From the NCBI GenBank assembly GCA_029863175.1, contig JAOTVX010000020.1, forward strand, positions 1 to 59,821: 59,821 bases of DNA. Direction: 5' to 3'. The translations under genes and the position numbers were made by a program. Origin of the DNA: Betaproteobacteria bacterium (lineage in GTDB: Bacteria; Pseudomonadota; Gammaproteobacteria; Burkholderiales; SG8-41). The notes beneath the pieces were generated by a model. That model saw nothing but the letters and a program-made list of their open reading frames with translations, was not told where the DNA came from and did not search any database. Shown here in pieces: positions 7,812 to 15,773 of the stretch; the stretch's first letter is position 1, and every line of letters begins with the position of its first letter.

Positions 7812-8951
7812 TCATTGCCGATTTAGATGCCTGCGCACCTCAGTTAGCGCCGCATCAAGATCAACATGGAGCGGGATGCCCGCCGCGGAGAGTGTTGCGC
7901 GCGCCGCGGGCAGGCCGTTGCCGACGAGCCGGGCGACGACCGGGACCTTGAGGCGGGGCACCTCGATGAGAGCGGCCACGAGCAGCCTCGAGAATTCGGC
8001 GAGATCGGTGATGCCGGCGAAGATGTTGACCAGCAGCACGCGAATGTCGCGGCCTTGGGCGATCCAGTTGAGGACCTGGACGAGGCGCGTGGTCTGGCCG
8101 CGCAAACCGCCGGTGCGGATGTCGAGGAAGTTGTACGGTTTGAGTCCCGCCTCGCGCAACTCGTCGATGAGCATCATGGAAAGACCGGCGCCCGTGGTGA
8201 GGAGCCCGATCTCGCCGGCGGGATCCACGACGACGTAGTCGAAGCCATGCTGCAGCTTGAGCGCCGTCTCTGGGTAGGCGCGGGCGCGGCGCTCGAGCAG
8301 CGCACGCAGGACGGACTGGCGTGCCAGCGCGTTGTCGTCGGTGACGAGCTTGGCATCGCCCGCGACCCAGCTTCCGTCAGCGAGTACGAACAGCGGGTTG
8401 ATTTCAAGGAGCAGGGCTTCAAGTGCCAGGAAGGCGTGCGCGAGACGCTCGCCAGCATCTCGTACTGCTGCGGTCACGTTAACGGGTAAGTTCCGCGCGA
8501 GCCGGTGCACGCTGTCCACGAGCGATTGTGCATCCGTTTGGACAAGCTCGCTCTGAATGTGTTGGCGCGGAACTTGCTCGATGTCCATGCCCCCGCGCGC
8601 TGAAACGATCACGCGCACCTGCGCAGTGGCGGAATCGAGAAGGAGGCCGAGATAGGCTTCCTGCGCCCCGCTTACGGCCTGTTCAATGCGCACCGCACCG
8701 ACAGGGCGGCTCCTGGCGGTGGAGCCGATGATAGCCGCCGCGTGCGATTGCGCCTCGGCGAGCGTCGCGGCCTTGCGGATGAGGCCCGCCTTGCCACGTC
8801 CGCCGGCAGCGATCTGGCCTTTCACGACCCAGGGAGCGCCGGGCAGGGCGGTCGCGCTGATGGCCTCCGCGTCTTCGAACAGGGCCCCCGTCGGTGCGGG
8901 GATCCGGTGTGCGGCGAGAAGGTCCTTGGCGTCGTGCTCTAGTAGATACAT
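7812..8951 (-). CDS. Succinyl-CoA synthetase beta-subunit-like protein (ATP-grasp)
   Basis: A 379-residue SucC homologue, partner of the sucD-like gene downstream. The start is set at ATG 8951 because MYLLEHDAKDLLAAHRIPAP aligns with the family start (MNLHEYQAKELL in SucC); a TTG at 8999 would add 16 unrelated residues. ATP-grasp features are WVVKGQIAAGGRGKAG (residues about 36-52), LEINPLFVL, GDAKLVTDDNA and VDPAGEIGLLTTGAGLSM. The C-terminal CoA-ligase domain has FLDIRTGG and LLVNIFAGI. The operon is ordered enoyl-CoA hydratase, beta, alpha, and a repeat cassette separates beta from alpha. Confidence 0.9.
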   Translation of the reverse strand: MYLLEHDAKDLLAAHRIPAPTGALFEDAEAISATALPGAPWVVKGQIAAGGRGKAGLIRKAATLAEAQSHAAAIIGSTARSRPVGAVRIEQAVSGAQEAYLGLLLDSATAQVRVIVSARGGMDIEQVPRQHIQSELVQTDAQSLVDSVHRLARNLPVNVTAAVRDAGERLAHAFLALEALLLEINPLFVLADGSWVAGDAKLVTDDNALARQSVLRALLERRARAYPETALKLQHGFDYVVVDPAGEIGLLTTGAGLSMMLIDELREAGLKPYNFLDIRTGGLRGQTTRLVQVLNWIAQGRDIRVLLVNIFAGITDLAEFSRLLVAALIEVPRLKVPVVARLVGNGLPAARATLSAAGIPLHVDLDAALTEVRRHLNRQ

Positions 8952-9018
8952 TCTCGCGGCGGTCTCGTTGATAGTGCTGTAGCGAGATTTGCTGTCCAAT
9001 TGCGTGACGAGTGACGAG

Positions 9019-9816
9019 TCACGCTTTCCTGCGTTTCTTGCGATCTAGAAAAGCCTGCATGAGCCGCCGGGGCTCGTCCGTCCTCCGTGCCTCGACGCAC
9101 GCTCGGATGCCGGCCTGGACCGCTTTCTCGATCGAAAGGCGCTCCCAGTCGTGTACCAGTGCCTTTTGCAGGCGGATGGCGCGCGGGCCGCCAGCGAGAA
9201 TCGAGGCGACCCATTGGTCGACAGCAACATCGAGTGCGACGGGCTCGACGAGCTTTTCGAGAAAGCCGATGCGGTAGGCTTCCGCTGCCTCGATGTGATC
9301 GCCGGTGTAGACCAGCTCGCGGGTCTTGCCCCAGCCGATGAGCTGGGGGAGCAGGCAGGCTTCCATGCCGGAGGGAATACCGAAGCGCACCTCGGGCATG
9401 CCGAATTTCGCGGGGGTCACGCCGACGCGCATGTCGCAGGCCGTGGCAATTTCCATCCCCGCCCCGAAGCAGTAGCCGTTGATTCGCGCGATGACCGGGA
9501 CAGGCAGGGCGCGGATCGCGGCGCACGCGCGATGAGTCCAGGAGTGCTCCTTTATGGCCCCGGCACGGTTAAGGTCTTTCATTTCCGCGAGGTCGGCGCC
9601 GGCGATGAACGAGCGCTCCCCGGCGCCCGTCAGAACCACGACCCTCACGAGAGGGTCCCTCGCGAGCTTCCGGAAGGCCCCGGCGAGCTGCTGCTTGCCG
9701 GCGATGCCGAGTACGTTGCGTCTATCGGGGTTATTAACCGTGACTTGGACGACCCGGCCGGTCGTGCCGCGTTCTTCGGTTCGGACGAGAACCCGTTGGT
9801 CTTCACCGATGTGCAT
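9019..9816 (-). CDS. Enoyl-CoA hydratase/isomerase (crotonase family)
   Basis: A 265-residue crotonase that adds water to a 2-enoyl-CoA. The oxyanion-hole segments are ERSFIAGADLAEM and INGYCFGAGMEIATACD. Both catalytic glutamates of true hydratases have equivalents: Glu in FGMPEVRFGIPSGME and Glu in GKTRELVYTGD. It is the first gene of the minus-strand set with the two acyl-CoA synthetase subunits (67 bp before the sucC-like start), which suggests acid activation and hydration in one pathway. ATG 9816 is the only good start. Confidence 0.92.
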   Translation of the reverse strand: MHIGEDQRVLVRTEERGTTGRVVQVTVNNPDRRNVLGIAGKQQLAGAFRKLARDPLVRVVVLTGAGERSFIAGADLAEMKDLNRAGAIKEHSWTHRACAAIRALPVPVIARINGYCFGAGMEIATACDMRVGVTPAKFGMPEVRFGIPSGMEACLLPQLIGWGKTRELVYTGDHIEAAEAYRIGFLEKLVEPVALDVAVDQWVASILAGGPRAIRLQKALVHDWERLSIEKAVQAGIRACVEARRTDEPRRLMQAFLDRKKRRKA

Positions 9817-10014
9817 GGGTGATCATGACAGTAACGGGTCGAGGACGACCGGTTTTAGGGCGTGTCCGGCGAAATTGGCCCGCTCATGCTAACAGGAGCC
9901 GGCTGCCGCCCCAAGAAACGTCGTCCAACATGCGGTCGGCCGGTGCTGCCGCGGGACCCCAGTGTTGGATAGAATCCACCTTGTGGTCCGACCCGTGATA
10001 TAGGGAGTCAGAAG

Positions 10015-10632
10015 ATGAAGCTCTATGGTTCACCAAACTCGCCGTACGCGCGCAAGCTGCGGGTATTGATCAAGGAGAAGAATCTGCCGGTCGAGTTCGT
10101 GATCGAGGACCCGTGGCCGGAGGACAGCCCGATCATCAGCAGGAATCCCTTCAGCAAGGTCCCGGTGCTCGAGGTGGGGCCGGACAATTACCTGTTCGAG
10201 TCAATTTTCATTGCGCACTACCTCGACAACCTTGACGGGAAGCCGCTGCAGCCCAACGACGCCGAGGGCTACTGGCATGCGCAGTGGTGGCAGGCGCTCG
10301 GGAACGGCATGATCGATTCGGTCATTGGGCGCGTGCTCGAGACGCGGCGCCCGCCCGACAAGCAGTGGCCTGAAAAAATGGCGCGCGAGGAAAAGCGCGT
10401 ACTTCGAGCGATCGACGTCGGGGAGCGCGCGTTTCGCGAGAATCGCTTTATCGTCGGGGGAGCGTTCACAATGGCCGACCTCGTTATGGGTGTTGCTCTG
10501 CAATACGTGGATTTCCGCTACCCCCATGATTGGCGCGCGCCCCATCCGGAGCTCGCCAGGTGGCACGCGGGCATCACCTCGCGCAAGTCCTTCGAGGAGA
10601 CGCTGCCGCCGGGCTTCGTCAAGCCTACTTGA
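10015..10632 (+). CDS. Glutathione S-transferase family protein
   Basis: A 205-residue soluble GST. The N-terminal thioredoxin fold (residues 1-80) has MKLYGSPNSPYARKLRVLIKE with Ser9/Ser10 near the glutathione thiol, the cis-Pro in FSKVPVLE, and the glutathione-binding FESIFIAHYLD. The all-helical C-terminal domain ends with the N-capping box region FTMADLVMGVAL. GGGAG lies before ATG 10015, and a TAGAAT at 9970-9975 is a possible -10. Substrate unknown. It converges on the alpha/beta hydrolase through a repeat cassette. Confidence 0.92.
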   Translation: MKLYGSPNSPYARKLRVLIKEKNLPVEFVIEDPWPEDSPIISRNPFSKVPVLEVGPDNYLFESIFIAHYLDNLDGKPLQPNDAEGYWHAQWWQALGNGMIDSVIGRVLETRRPPDKQWPEKMAREEKRVLRAIDVGERAFRENRFIVGGAFTMADLVMGVALQYVDFRYPHDWRAPHPELARWHAGITSRKSFEETLPPGFVKPT

Positions 10633-10643
10633 GCGCTGAAAGA

Positions 10644-10757
10644 AGTGATGGAAAATGGTGATGGGAAATAGTGATGAAAAATGGTGATGAAATCTGCATT
10701 GTTGCCCGCCACCAAGACTCATCACCAGTATTCATCACCAGTAATCATCACCAGTTC
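10644..10757. repeat. TGGTGATGA/TCATCACCA palindromic cassette, copy A2
   Basis: Four GTGATG-type words, a centre of about 30 bp, then three to four CATCACCAGT words. The right arm runs straight into the hydrolase stop codon (10758-10760). It lies between convergent genes. Confidence 0.85.
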
Positions 10758-11570
10758 TCAAGGCCCGGCGGTTGCGGCAGGAAAATGCCGCTCGAGAAAA
10801 CCGAAGAATAATGGATTGAACTCTGTCGGATTCTCGGCCCACGGGTAATGCCCCGAGCCGGAGACGATGCCGAATTCGCACCCCGGAATCATCTCCGCCA
10901 CCCGCTTCATGCCAGCCGGGTGACCGACCTGATCCACCTCGCCGGCTACCAGTAACGTCGGCACCGACACGGCCTTGATCGCGCCGACCGCGTCGGCTTC
11001 GGGATAGGTCTGCACGGCCTTGACGGCGGCTTTGACCGTGTCCGGCGGCGTGCGCGAGGCCCAGAGACGCACGAGGTCGACTTCGGGACCGCTCGACGTT
11101 GGACCGAGCATCGAGTTGACGACCATCATGTTCGCCGTGATCGGGTCGGTGCCAGGGGGAGGCGGCGCCGTGCGCTTGCGCACGAACTCCTCCTGCTCCT
11201 CCTTGGTGCGATTGGCGAAATAGCCAATCGTCGAGCAGATCACGATACCGTGCACGAGATCCGGTAACTTCAGCCGGATGCGCGGCGTGATCTGTCCGCC
11301 CATGCTGTGGCCGAAGAAGACATTTCGCTCGCTACCTTGCGCCTTGACCAGCCGCGCGGCGGCCTCGGCAACGACATCGAAGCTGAAAGCATCCGGCAAA
11401 GGCGACAGACCATAGCCGGGCGCGTCCATTGCCACGACCCGGTAACCCCGCGCGATCAGCCTTTCGGTGACGTAGCGCCAGTAATCCTTCGCGCCGTAGA
11501 TTCCATGCAGCAGGAAGACAGTCACCTTGCCTGCGCCGGTTACTTGGTAATCGGGCATTCTGGTATCCAC
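10758..11570 (-). CDS. Alpha/beta hydrolase
   Basis: A 270-residue alpha/beta hydrolase, probably an esterase or C-C bond hydrolase. The oxyanion strand is VFLLHGIYGAKDYW, the nucleophile elbow is GHSMGG (Ser about residue 94), and the catalytic His is in GSGHYPWAENP near the C-terminus. The acid is likely the Asp in VAGEVDQVGHP. No signal peptide. I start at GTG 11570, which has AGGAG nine bases upstream; the ATG four codons later is too far from it. Substrate unknown. Confidence 0.9.
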   Translation of the reverse strand: MDTRMPDYQVTGAGKVTVFLLHGIYGAKDYWRYVTERLIARGYRVVAMDAPGYGLSPLPDAFSFDVVAEAAARLVKAQGSERNVFFGHSMGGQITPRIRLKLPDLVHGIVICSTIGYFANRTKEEQEEFVRKRTAPPPPGTDPITANMMVVNSMLGPTSSGPEVDLVRLWASRTPPDTVKAAVKAVQTYPEADAVGAIKAVSVPTLLVAGEVDQVGHPAGMKRVAEMIPGCEFGIVSGSGHYPWAENPTEFNPLFFGFLERHFPAATAGP

Positions 11571-11636
11571 GTTTTCGTTCTCCTGTCGAGGCCACCATAC
11601 CGCTCAATTTTTCGAGCCCTCACGATTGGCCGAGGA

Positions 11637-11686
11637 AGTGATGAGAAATGGTGATGATTAATGGTGATGGAATAATGGTGATGAAA
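11637..11686. repeat. Half cassette of TGGTGATGA words, copy A3
   Basis: Four words in one orientation only (AGTGATGAGAAATGGTGATG and so on). The reverse-complement arm found in the other copies is missing. It lies between the DUF6624-like gene and the hydrolase, both on the minus strand. Confidence 0.75.
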
Positions 11687-11741
11687 AGCCGCCCGCGCTA
11701 TCCGTCCACCGAATTCATATTCAGTATCTCATACGGACGCG

Positions 11742-12368
11742 TCATAGCCAGCCGACGCTCCTGGCCCAGGCATCACGTCTGCGCTGGTATTCGTCAAAGT
11801 TCGGGGGAGGCCCGCCGCCTTCGGACCGGATTTCCTCGAGGTGTCGCTCCAGGTCCTCTCGGAACGGGGCCAGGCCAACTGCTTTTCTTCTCGCATCAAG
11901 ATTAGCGCGGTCTTCCACGTCGCACCCCAATTCCCCTTTTTTATTCCAGTCCAGCACGGTAGCGTAAACGAGAGGCTTGTTTTCATTGAACCGGATGCGA
12001 TCGGTCAGGAAGGCAAGTTGCTGTAGCGGGGCGTCTCCCTTCCCGACCGCTTCCGTGAGAACTGCCAGGAACTTTCGCTGCAGGTCCGGTGTGCATATCG
12101 AGTGCTGAGCGATCAACCACGCTGCGCGACAGCCCTCGTCTCCAACAGAGGTCACGCCGGGCCAGCCGTGGATCGAGATGATCCGGGCCAGTTTTTCCGC
12201 GTTCTCGCGGTGTACCCGTTGCATGTCCGAAGCATAGTCGCCATAGAGCCGGCCGGACTTCTGCAAGTGGAAACGAGCATCACTATCGCGCTGCTTCATG
12301 GCGAGAAGCTCTTGTAGGACATCCTGCTTCAAGCTATTTCCTCGCTGAGAAGGCTGGTACGAGTCCAT
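11742..12368 (-). CDS. DUF6624-like protein
   Basis: A protein of 208 residues if started at ATG 12368. The frame opens further upstream, but only without family-like sequence and overlapping the next gene. The pattern LLAMKQRDSDARFHL, HGWPGVTSVGDEGCRAAWLIAQHS, LAFLTDRIRFNENKPLVYATVLDW and RRKAVGLAPFREDLERH matches DUF6624, a family of unknown function. Soluble, no signal peptide, no known catalytic motif. The start lacks a clear ribosome site. It lies downstream of the DUF3012 lipoprotein gene. Confidence 0.7.
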   Translation of the reverse strand: MDSYQPSQRGNSLKQDVLQELLAMKQRDSDARFHLQKSGRLYGDYASDMQRVHRENAEKLARIISIHGWPGVTSVGDEGCRAAWLIAQHSICTPDLQRKFLAVLTEAVGKGDAPLQQLAFLTDRIRFNENKPLVYATVLDWNKKGELGCDVEDRANLDARRKAVGLAPFREDLERHLEEIRSEGGGPPPNFDEYQRRRDAWARSVGWL

Positions 12369-12421
12369 CAATCGCGATGCGATGACAGGCCTTTCAGGCC
12401 TGACCGAGCCGCACTGGATTA

Positions 12422-12601
12422 CTACTTTCGACTCCTGAAGATGCAATGCTTGGCGTAGTCTGATGCCTCGTTGGCCGTCCAGTCGCCTTTCGACTTTTTG
12501 TCCAATTTCTTGCACCACGCTTCGCTGCCCACCTCGGGCGCGCAGCCCAGCAGGCTGGCGAAGGCCACGATCGCTATACCAACAGACACTCTGCGCATCA
12601 T
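12422..12601 (-). CDS. DUF3012 family small lipoprotein
   Basis: A 59-residue predicted lipoprotein. The signal sequence MMRRVSVGIAIVAFASLLGC ends in a lipobox with Cys20. The mature part CAPEVGSEAWCKKLDKKSKGDWTANEASDYAKHCIF is nearly the whole DUF3012 motif, with three cysteines in all. The ATG at 12601 is chosen because GGAGG lies eight bases upstream; the frame also opens at 12616. Anchored at the periplasmic side of a membrane; function unknown. Its size makes it easy to miss. Confidence 0.85.
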   Translation of the reverse strand: MMRRVSVGIAIVAFASLLGCAPEVGSEAWCKKLDKKSKGDWTANEASDYAKHCIFRSRK

Positions 12602-12682
12602 TCGTCTAACCTCCATGCTCGTGCCACTGTTTCGTGAATCGTCAAACGTGAAACGTGAATCGTTGCTAAACCGCTAGCCTGC

Positions 12683-12922
12683 AAAAAAGCTTTGACACAA
12701 AGGACACCAAGGTCACTAAGGATATTTAAAATTAATTAGGAAGAGGCACAGCGCTCGCCGTGCGTTCGAACCCATATTTGTAAACCTTTGCGTCCTTTGC
12801 GTCCTTTGTGTCCTTTGTGTCCTTTGTGTCCTTTGTGTCCTTTGTGTCCTTTGTGTCCTTTGTGTCCTTTGTGTCTGAGCTTTTCTTTTCCTCGGCGGCC
12901 TTGGCGCCTTGGCGGTTCGATA
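12683..12922. repeat. AAGGACACA/TGTGTCCTT cassette B1 with a (CCTTTGTGT)10 tandem array
   Basis: On the plus strand: GACACAAAGGACACCAAGG words, an A/T-rich centre with TTAAAATTAATTAGG, then ten 9-bp units CCTTTGYGT at 12785-12874, then TTTTCTTTTCCTCGG and CCTTGGCGCCTTGGCGGTTC. The reverse complement matches cassette B2 at 34861-35052, including the centre. It ends just before the ALDH stop codon. Confidence 0.9.
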
Positions 12923-12926
12923 TATC

Positions 12927-14426
12927 TCAACGAAGTATGAACGGATTCGGAACCTCGGTCGCGGTCGAAATCCAGACGCTTTTCACCTGCATGTAGTCCT
13001 TGATCATCTCCTGCCCGCTCTCGCGACCGAGACCACTGCGCTTGTAGCCGCCGAATGGCGAGAGGTAGGAAACCGCGCGGTAGGTGTTGACCCAGACCGT
13101 GCCGGCTTGCAGCCGCTCCGAGAGCGTGAGCGCCCGGCGCATGTTCTGGGTCCACACGCCCGCGGCAAGGCCGTAGACAACGTCGTTGCCGATACGGACG
13201 GCTTCTTCCTCGTTCTCGAAGGGAATCACCGCGAGCACCGGTCCGAAGACTTCCTCCTGCGCAATGCGCATCGAGTTCTTCACGCCGGTAAAAATCGTCG
13301 GCTCGACGAACCAGCCATTGCCGCACTCCGGGCGTGTCGCGCGCCCGCCCCCCAGTACCGATTTCGCGCCTTCACCCCTGGCGACATCGATGTAGTCGAG
13401 GATTTTCTTGAACTGCGGCGGGTTGGTGACAGGTCCGACCTGGGTCTCGAGGCTCATCGGATCGCCCATCTTTGCGGTCCGCGCGAAGGCGACGAGCTTT
13501 TCGACGAATTCGTCGTGGATCGTGCGCTGAACCAACAGCCGGGAGCCGGCGATGCAGGTCTGCCCGGTCGCAGCAAAAATGCCCGAGACCACGCCCTTGA
13601 TCGCGTTTTCCATGTGCGCGTCGTCGAAAACGATATTTGGCGACTTCCCGCCAAGCTCCATGCTGACGCGCTTGAGGCCTTTGGCCGCCGTCTGATAGAT
13701 GAGCGTGCCGGTGCGGTCCGAGCCGGTGAAAGCGACCTTGGCCACGAGCGGATGCTCGACCAGTGGCATGCCGACGTCAGCCCCGAAGCCGGTTACCACG
13801 TTCACCACTCCCGGCGGGAAACCAGCCTGCTCGATCAACTTCATGAACTCCAGCGTCGAGGCCGAGGTGTACTCGGACGGCTTGAGGACGACCGTGTTCC
13901 CAGCGGCGAGTGCCGGCGCGAGTTTCCACGCGACGAGGAGCAGGGGGGAGTTCCAGGGAATGATCGCGGCGACCACCCCGAGCGGCTCGTAGCGCGTGAA
14001 ATTGAGCATGTCGGGCTTGTCGGTCGGGATGACGTGTCCCTCGACCTTGTCCGCAAGTCCCCCGTAATAGTAGTACCACTGCGCCATATACGCGGTCTGC
14101 GCGCTCATCTCCGCGTAGAGCTTGCCGTTGTCGCGCACCTCCATCTCCGCGAGGAATTTCGATTTCTCGCCGATGAGATCCGCGAGCTTGCGCAGGAGGG
14201 CGCCGCGCCTAGATGGCGTGAGCGTCGGCCACTCGCCGGAACTAAAGGCCTTGTGTGCCGCACGGACGGCGCGATCCGCATCCTTCGCGTTTCCCTTGGG
14301 CATGAGAGCCCAGGGCTGCCCGGTGAAGGGATTGTCGCTCTCGAACGTGTCTCCGGAGGCGGCGTCTACCCATTCGCCTCCAATGAACATTTTGTACTTA
14401 GCCAGAGTACCGATCGGGGTATCCAT
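12927..14426 (-). CDS. NAD(P)-dependent aldehyde dehydrogenase
   Basis: A 499-residue aldehyde dehydrogenase oxidising an aldehyde to its acid. N169-type motif PWNSPLLLVAWKLAPALAAGN and the NAD-binding VLKPSEYTSA come first, then the general base Glu in MELGGKSPNIV, the nucleophile Cys in GQTCIAGS and the C-terminal EVFGPVLAVIPF. The start is ATG 14426 with GGAGG six bases upstream. It is the last gene of the minus-strand operon, right after the two-part TPP decarboxylase. I infer that it oxidises the aldehyde that enzyme releases. Confidence 0.94.
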   Translation of the reverse strand: MDTPIGTLAKYKMFIGGEWVDAASGDTFESDNPFTGQPWALMPKGNAKDADRAVRAAHKAFSSGEWPTLTPSRRGALLRKLADLIGEKSKFLAEMEVRDNGKLYAEMSAQTAYMAQWYYYYGGLADKVEGHVIPTDKPDMLNFTRYEPLGVVAAIIPWNSPLLLVAWKLAPALAAGNTVVLKPSEYTSASTLEFMKLIEQAGFPPGVVNVVTGFGADVGMPLVEHPLVAKVAFTGSDRTGTLIYQTAAKGLKRVSMELGGKSPNIVFDDAHMENAIKGVVSGIFAATGQTCIAGSRLLVQRTIHDEFVEKLVAFARTAKMGDPMSLETQVGPVTNPPQFKKILDYIDVARGEGAKSVLGGGRATRPECGNGWFVEPTIFTGVKNSMRIAQEEVFGPVLAVIPFENEEEAVRIGNDVVYGLAAGVWTQNMRRALTLSERLQAGTVWVNTYRAVSYLSPFGGYKRSGLGRESGQEMIKDYMQVKSVWISTATEVPNPFILR

Positions 14427-14451
14427 GCTTTTCCTCCGTTTCCACTGACGA

Positions 14452-14564
14452 GTGATGAGAGATGGTGATGAGTAATGGTGATGCGAAATGGTGATCAAAA
14501 CCGATCTGATTTTCCATCACCCGTACTCATCACTGGTATTCATCACCAGTAATCATCACCAGTT
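14452..14564. repeat. TGGTGATGA/TCATCACCA palindromic cassette, copy A4
   Basis: Four TGGTGATGA-type words, a centre of 25-30 bp, then four CATCACC words. It lies between the E-subunit stop codon (14577) and the ALDH start, within an operon. Confidence 0.85.
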
Positions 14565-14576
14565 CCCGTCAATTGC

Positions 14577-15173
14577 TTATTCGAAAGCCTTGCTCCCCAG
14601 CAAGGCTTCGCGAAAGCGATGCTTGATGGCGGCGCCGTCGCGCATCGGCAGGATCATAGGCGCGTATTGCGTCGTGACCTTGATCGAGGCGAACAGCGGC
14701 CCCGGCTGGCGATAGAAACGCGGGATCCAGGTGCGGAGCTGCGCAGACGTGTAGATCGTTCTCGCAGCGCAGAAGCCCGCTGCGCGGGCCATGCCCGGAA
14801 GATCGACGCCATGGTGAGTGTGTGTCTGTTGCATGCCGGTCTCGCCATAGTGCTCGTTGTCGATCACGATGACGGTGAGATTACGCGTTTCCTGGACGGC
14901 AATGGTGGCTAGACTGCCGAGGCCCATCAGCATTTCGCCATCGCCCGTGATGACCAAAACACGCCGCTTCGGCTGGGCGAGGGCGAGCCCGAGACCGGTC
15001 ATGGCAGCGCCGCCCATTCCGCCCCAGCTGTAGAAGGTGAGCGGATGATCGCCTGCGGCCGCGGTGTCCCATGTGGTGGAGCCCAGTCCCGGCACGATCA
15101 GGGCGCCGCCGCGGTCTTTCAGGATCTCGGCGACGACCTTTCGTCGCTCTAGGTTCGGACTGCGCTTTTTCAT
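14577..15173 (-). CDS. TPP-dependent decarboxylase, cofactor-binding subunit (ComE-like)
   Basis: A protein of 198 residues equal to the C-terminal (PP) domain of a thiamine-diphosphate decarboxylase, as in the beta subunit of sulfopyruvate decarboxylase or the C-half of phosphonopyruvate decarboxylase. The TPP/Mg motif is GDGEMLMGLGSLATIA followed by NLTVIVIDNEHYGETG, with GLGSTTWD and SWGGMGGA upstream. ATG 15173 fits the conserved start; an alternative start at 15221 would overlap the D-subunit gene. It needs the Pyr-domain subunit encoded just upstream. The true 2-oxo acid cannot be read from sequence. Confidence 0.88.
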   Translation of the reverse strand: MKKRSPNLERRKVVAEILKDRGGALIVPGLGSTTWDTAAAGDHPLTFYSWGGMGGAAMTGLGLALAQPKRRVLVITGDGEMLMGLGSLATIAVQETRNLTVIVIDNEHYGETGMQQTHTHHGVDLPGMARAAGFCAARTIYTSAQLRTWIPRFYRQPGPLFASIKVTTQYAPMILPMRDGAAIKHRFREALLGSKAFE

Positions 15174-15189
15174 ATCGTAATCTCGGTAT

Positions 15190-15723
15190 TTACTTTTTCC
15201 AGTTCTTGGCACCGATAACACGCTGCCCGATCAGCACGGCCACAGCCACGGAGCCGTTGAATGCCAGATTGGCTGCTGCCGCCACGGTTTCCTCGATGCG
15301 CGCCGCGTCATCGACCTCCTGCACGACCACGCCGATGCTCGCGAGTGCAACGGGAGTGGCCTTTCCCATCGGTACCTGCCACGGGTTGAACTCACCCCAT
15401 TGGCCGCGCATCGTGACGAGCATGAGAACGGGAAACCGGCACTCCCGCATCATGCCCAGCATGTTAATGCAGTTGCCGACGCCGCTGGACTGCATCAGCA
15501 CCGCCGCGCGTTCGCCGCCGAGCCAGGCGCCGGCGGACAGTGCGATGCCTTCTTCTTCCGTGGTGAGTGGTATCGCGCGGATGGCCCGGTCGGCCCGGCA
15601 CAAGTCGATCAGGCGAGCGTGTCCGGCGTCTGGCACGTAGGCAACTTGCCGGACATCCGCATCGCGCAATACCGCATGGATCCGGTCCGGCCAGGCTGAT
15701 TTCTGTTTCATGACGACGGGCAT
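15190..15723 (-). CDS. TPP-dependent decarboxylase, Pyr-domain subunit (ComD-like)
   Basis: A 177-residue Pyr domain of a split thiamine-diphosphate enzyme, alike sulfopyruvate decarboxylase alpha (ComD). The conserved Glu that activates the cofactor is in LTTEEEGIALSAGAWLGG, followed by AVLMQSSGVGNCINML and MLVTMRGQWGEFNPWQ. Together with the gene 17 bp downstream it makes a complete decarboxylase of the sulfopyruvate/phosphonopyruvate type. It lies between the TctA gene and the E subunit, which ties it to the imported acid. Confidence 0.88.
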   Translation of the reverse strand: MPVVMKQKSAWPDRIHAVLRDADVRQVAYVPDAGHARLIDLCRADRAIRAIPLTTEEEGIALSAGAWLGGERAAVLMQSSGVGNCINMLGMMRECRFPVLMLVTMRGQWGEFNPWQVPMGKATPVALASIGVVVQEVDDAARIEETVAAAANLAFNGSVAVAVLIGQRVIGAKNWKK

Positions 15724-15773
15724 TTTCGAAAGTTTAGGTAGAAAGCGATATTAGAGTTTCCGGTCGCAATTTG

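Noticed and set aside
12736..13326. A long minus-strand frame through the 9-bp array, coding (KGH)n
   Set aside because: A 9-bp repeat keeps any frame open. It overlaps the ALDH gene in another frame and has no protein-like part.
12909..14468. A 519-codon plus-strand frame opposite the ALDH gene
   Set aside because: Antisense shadow. All ALDH motifs and the ribosome site are on the minus strand.
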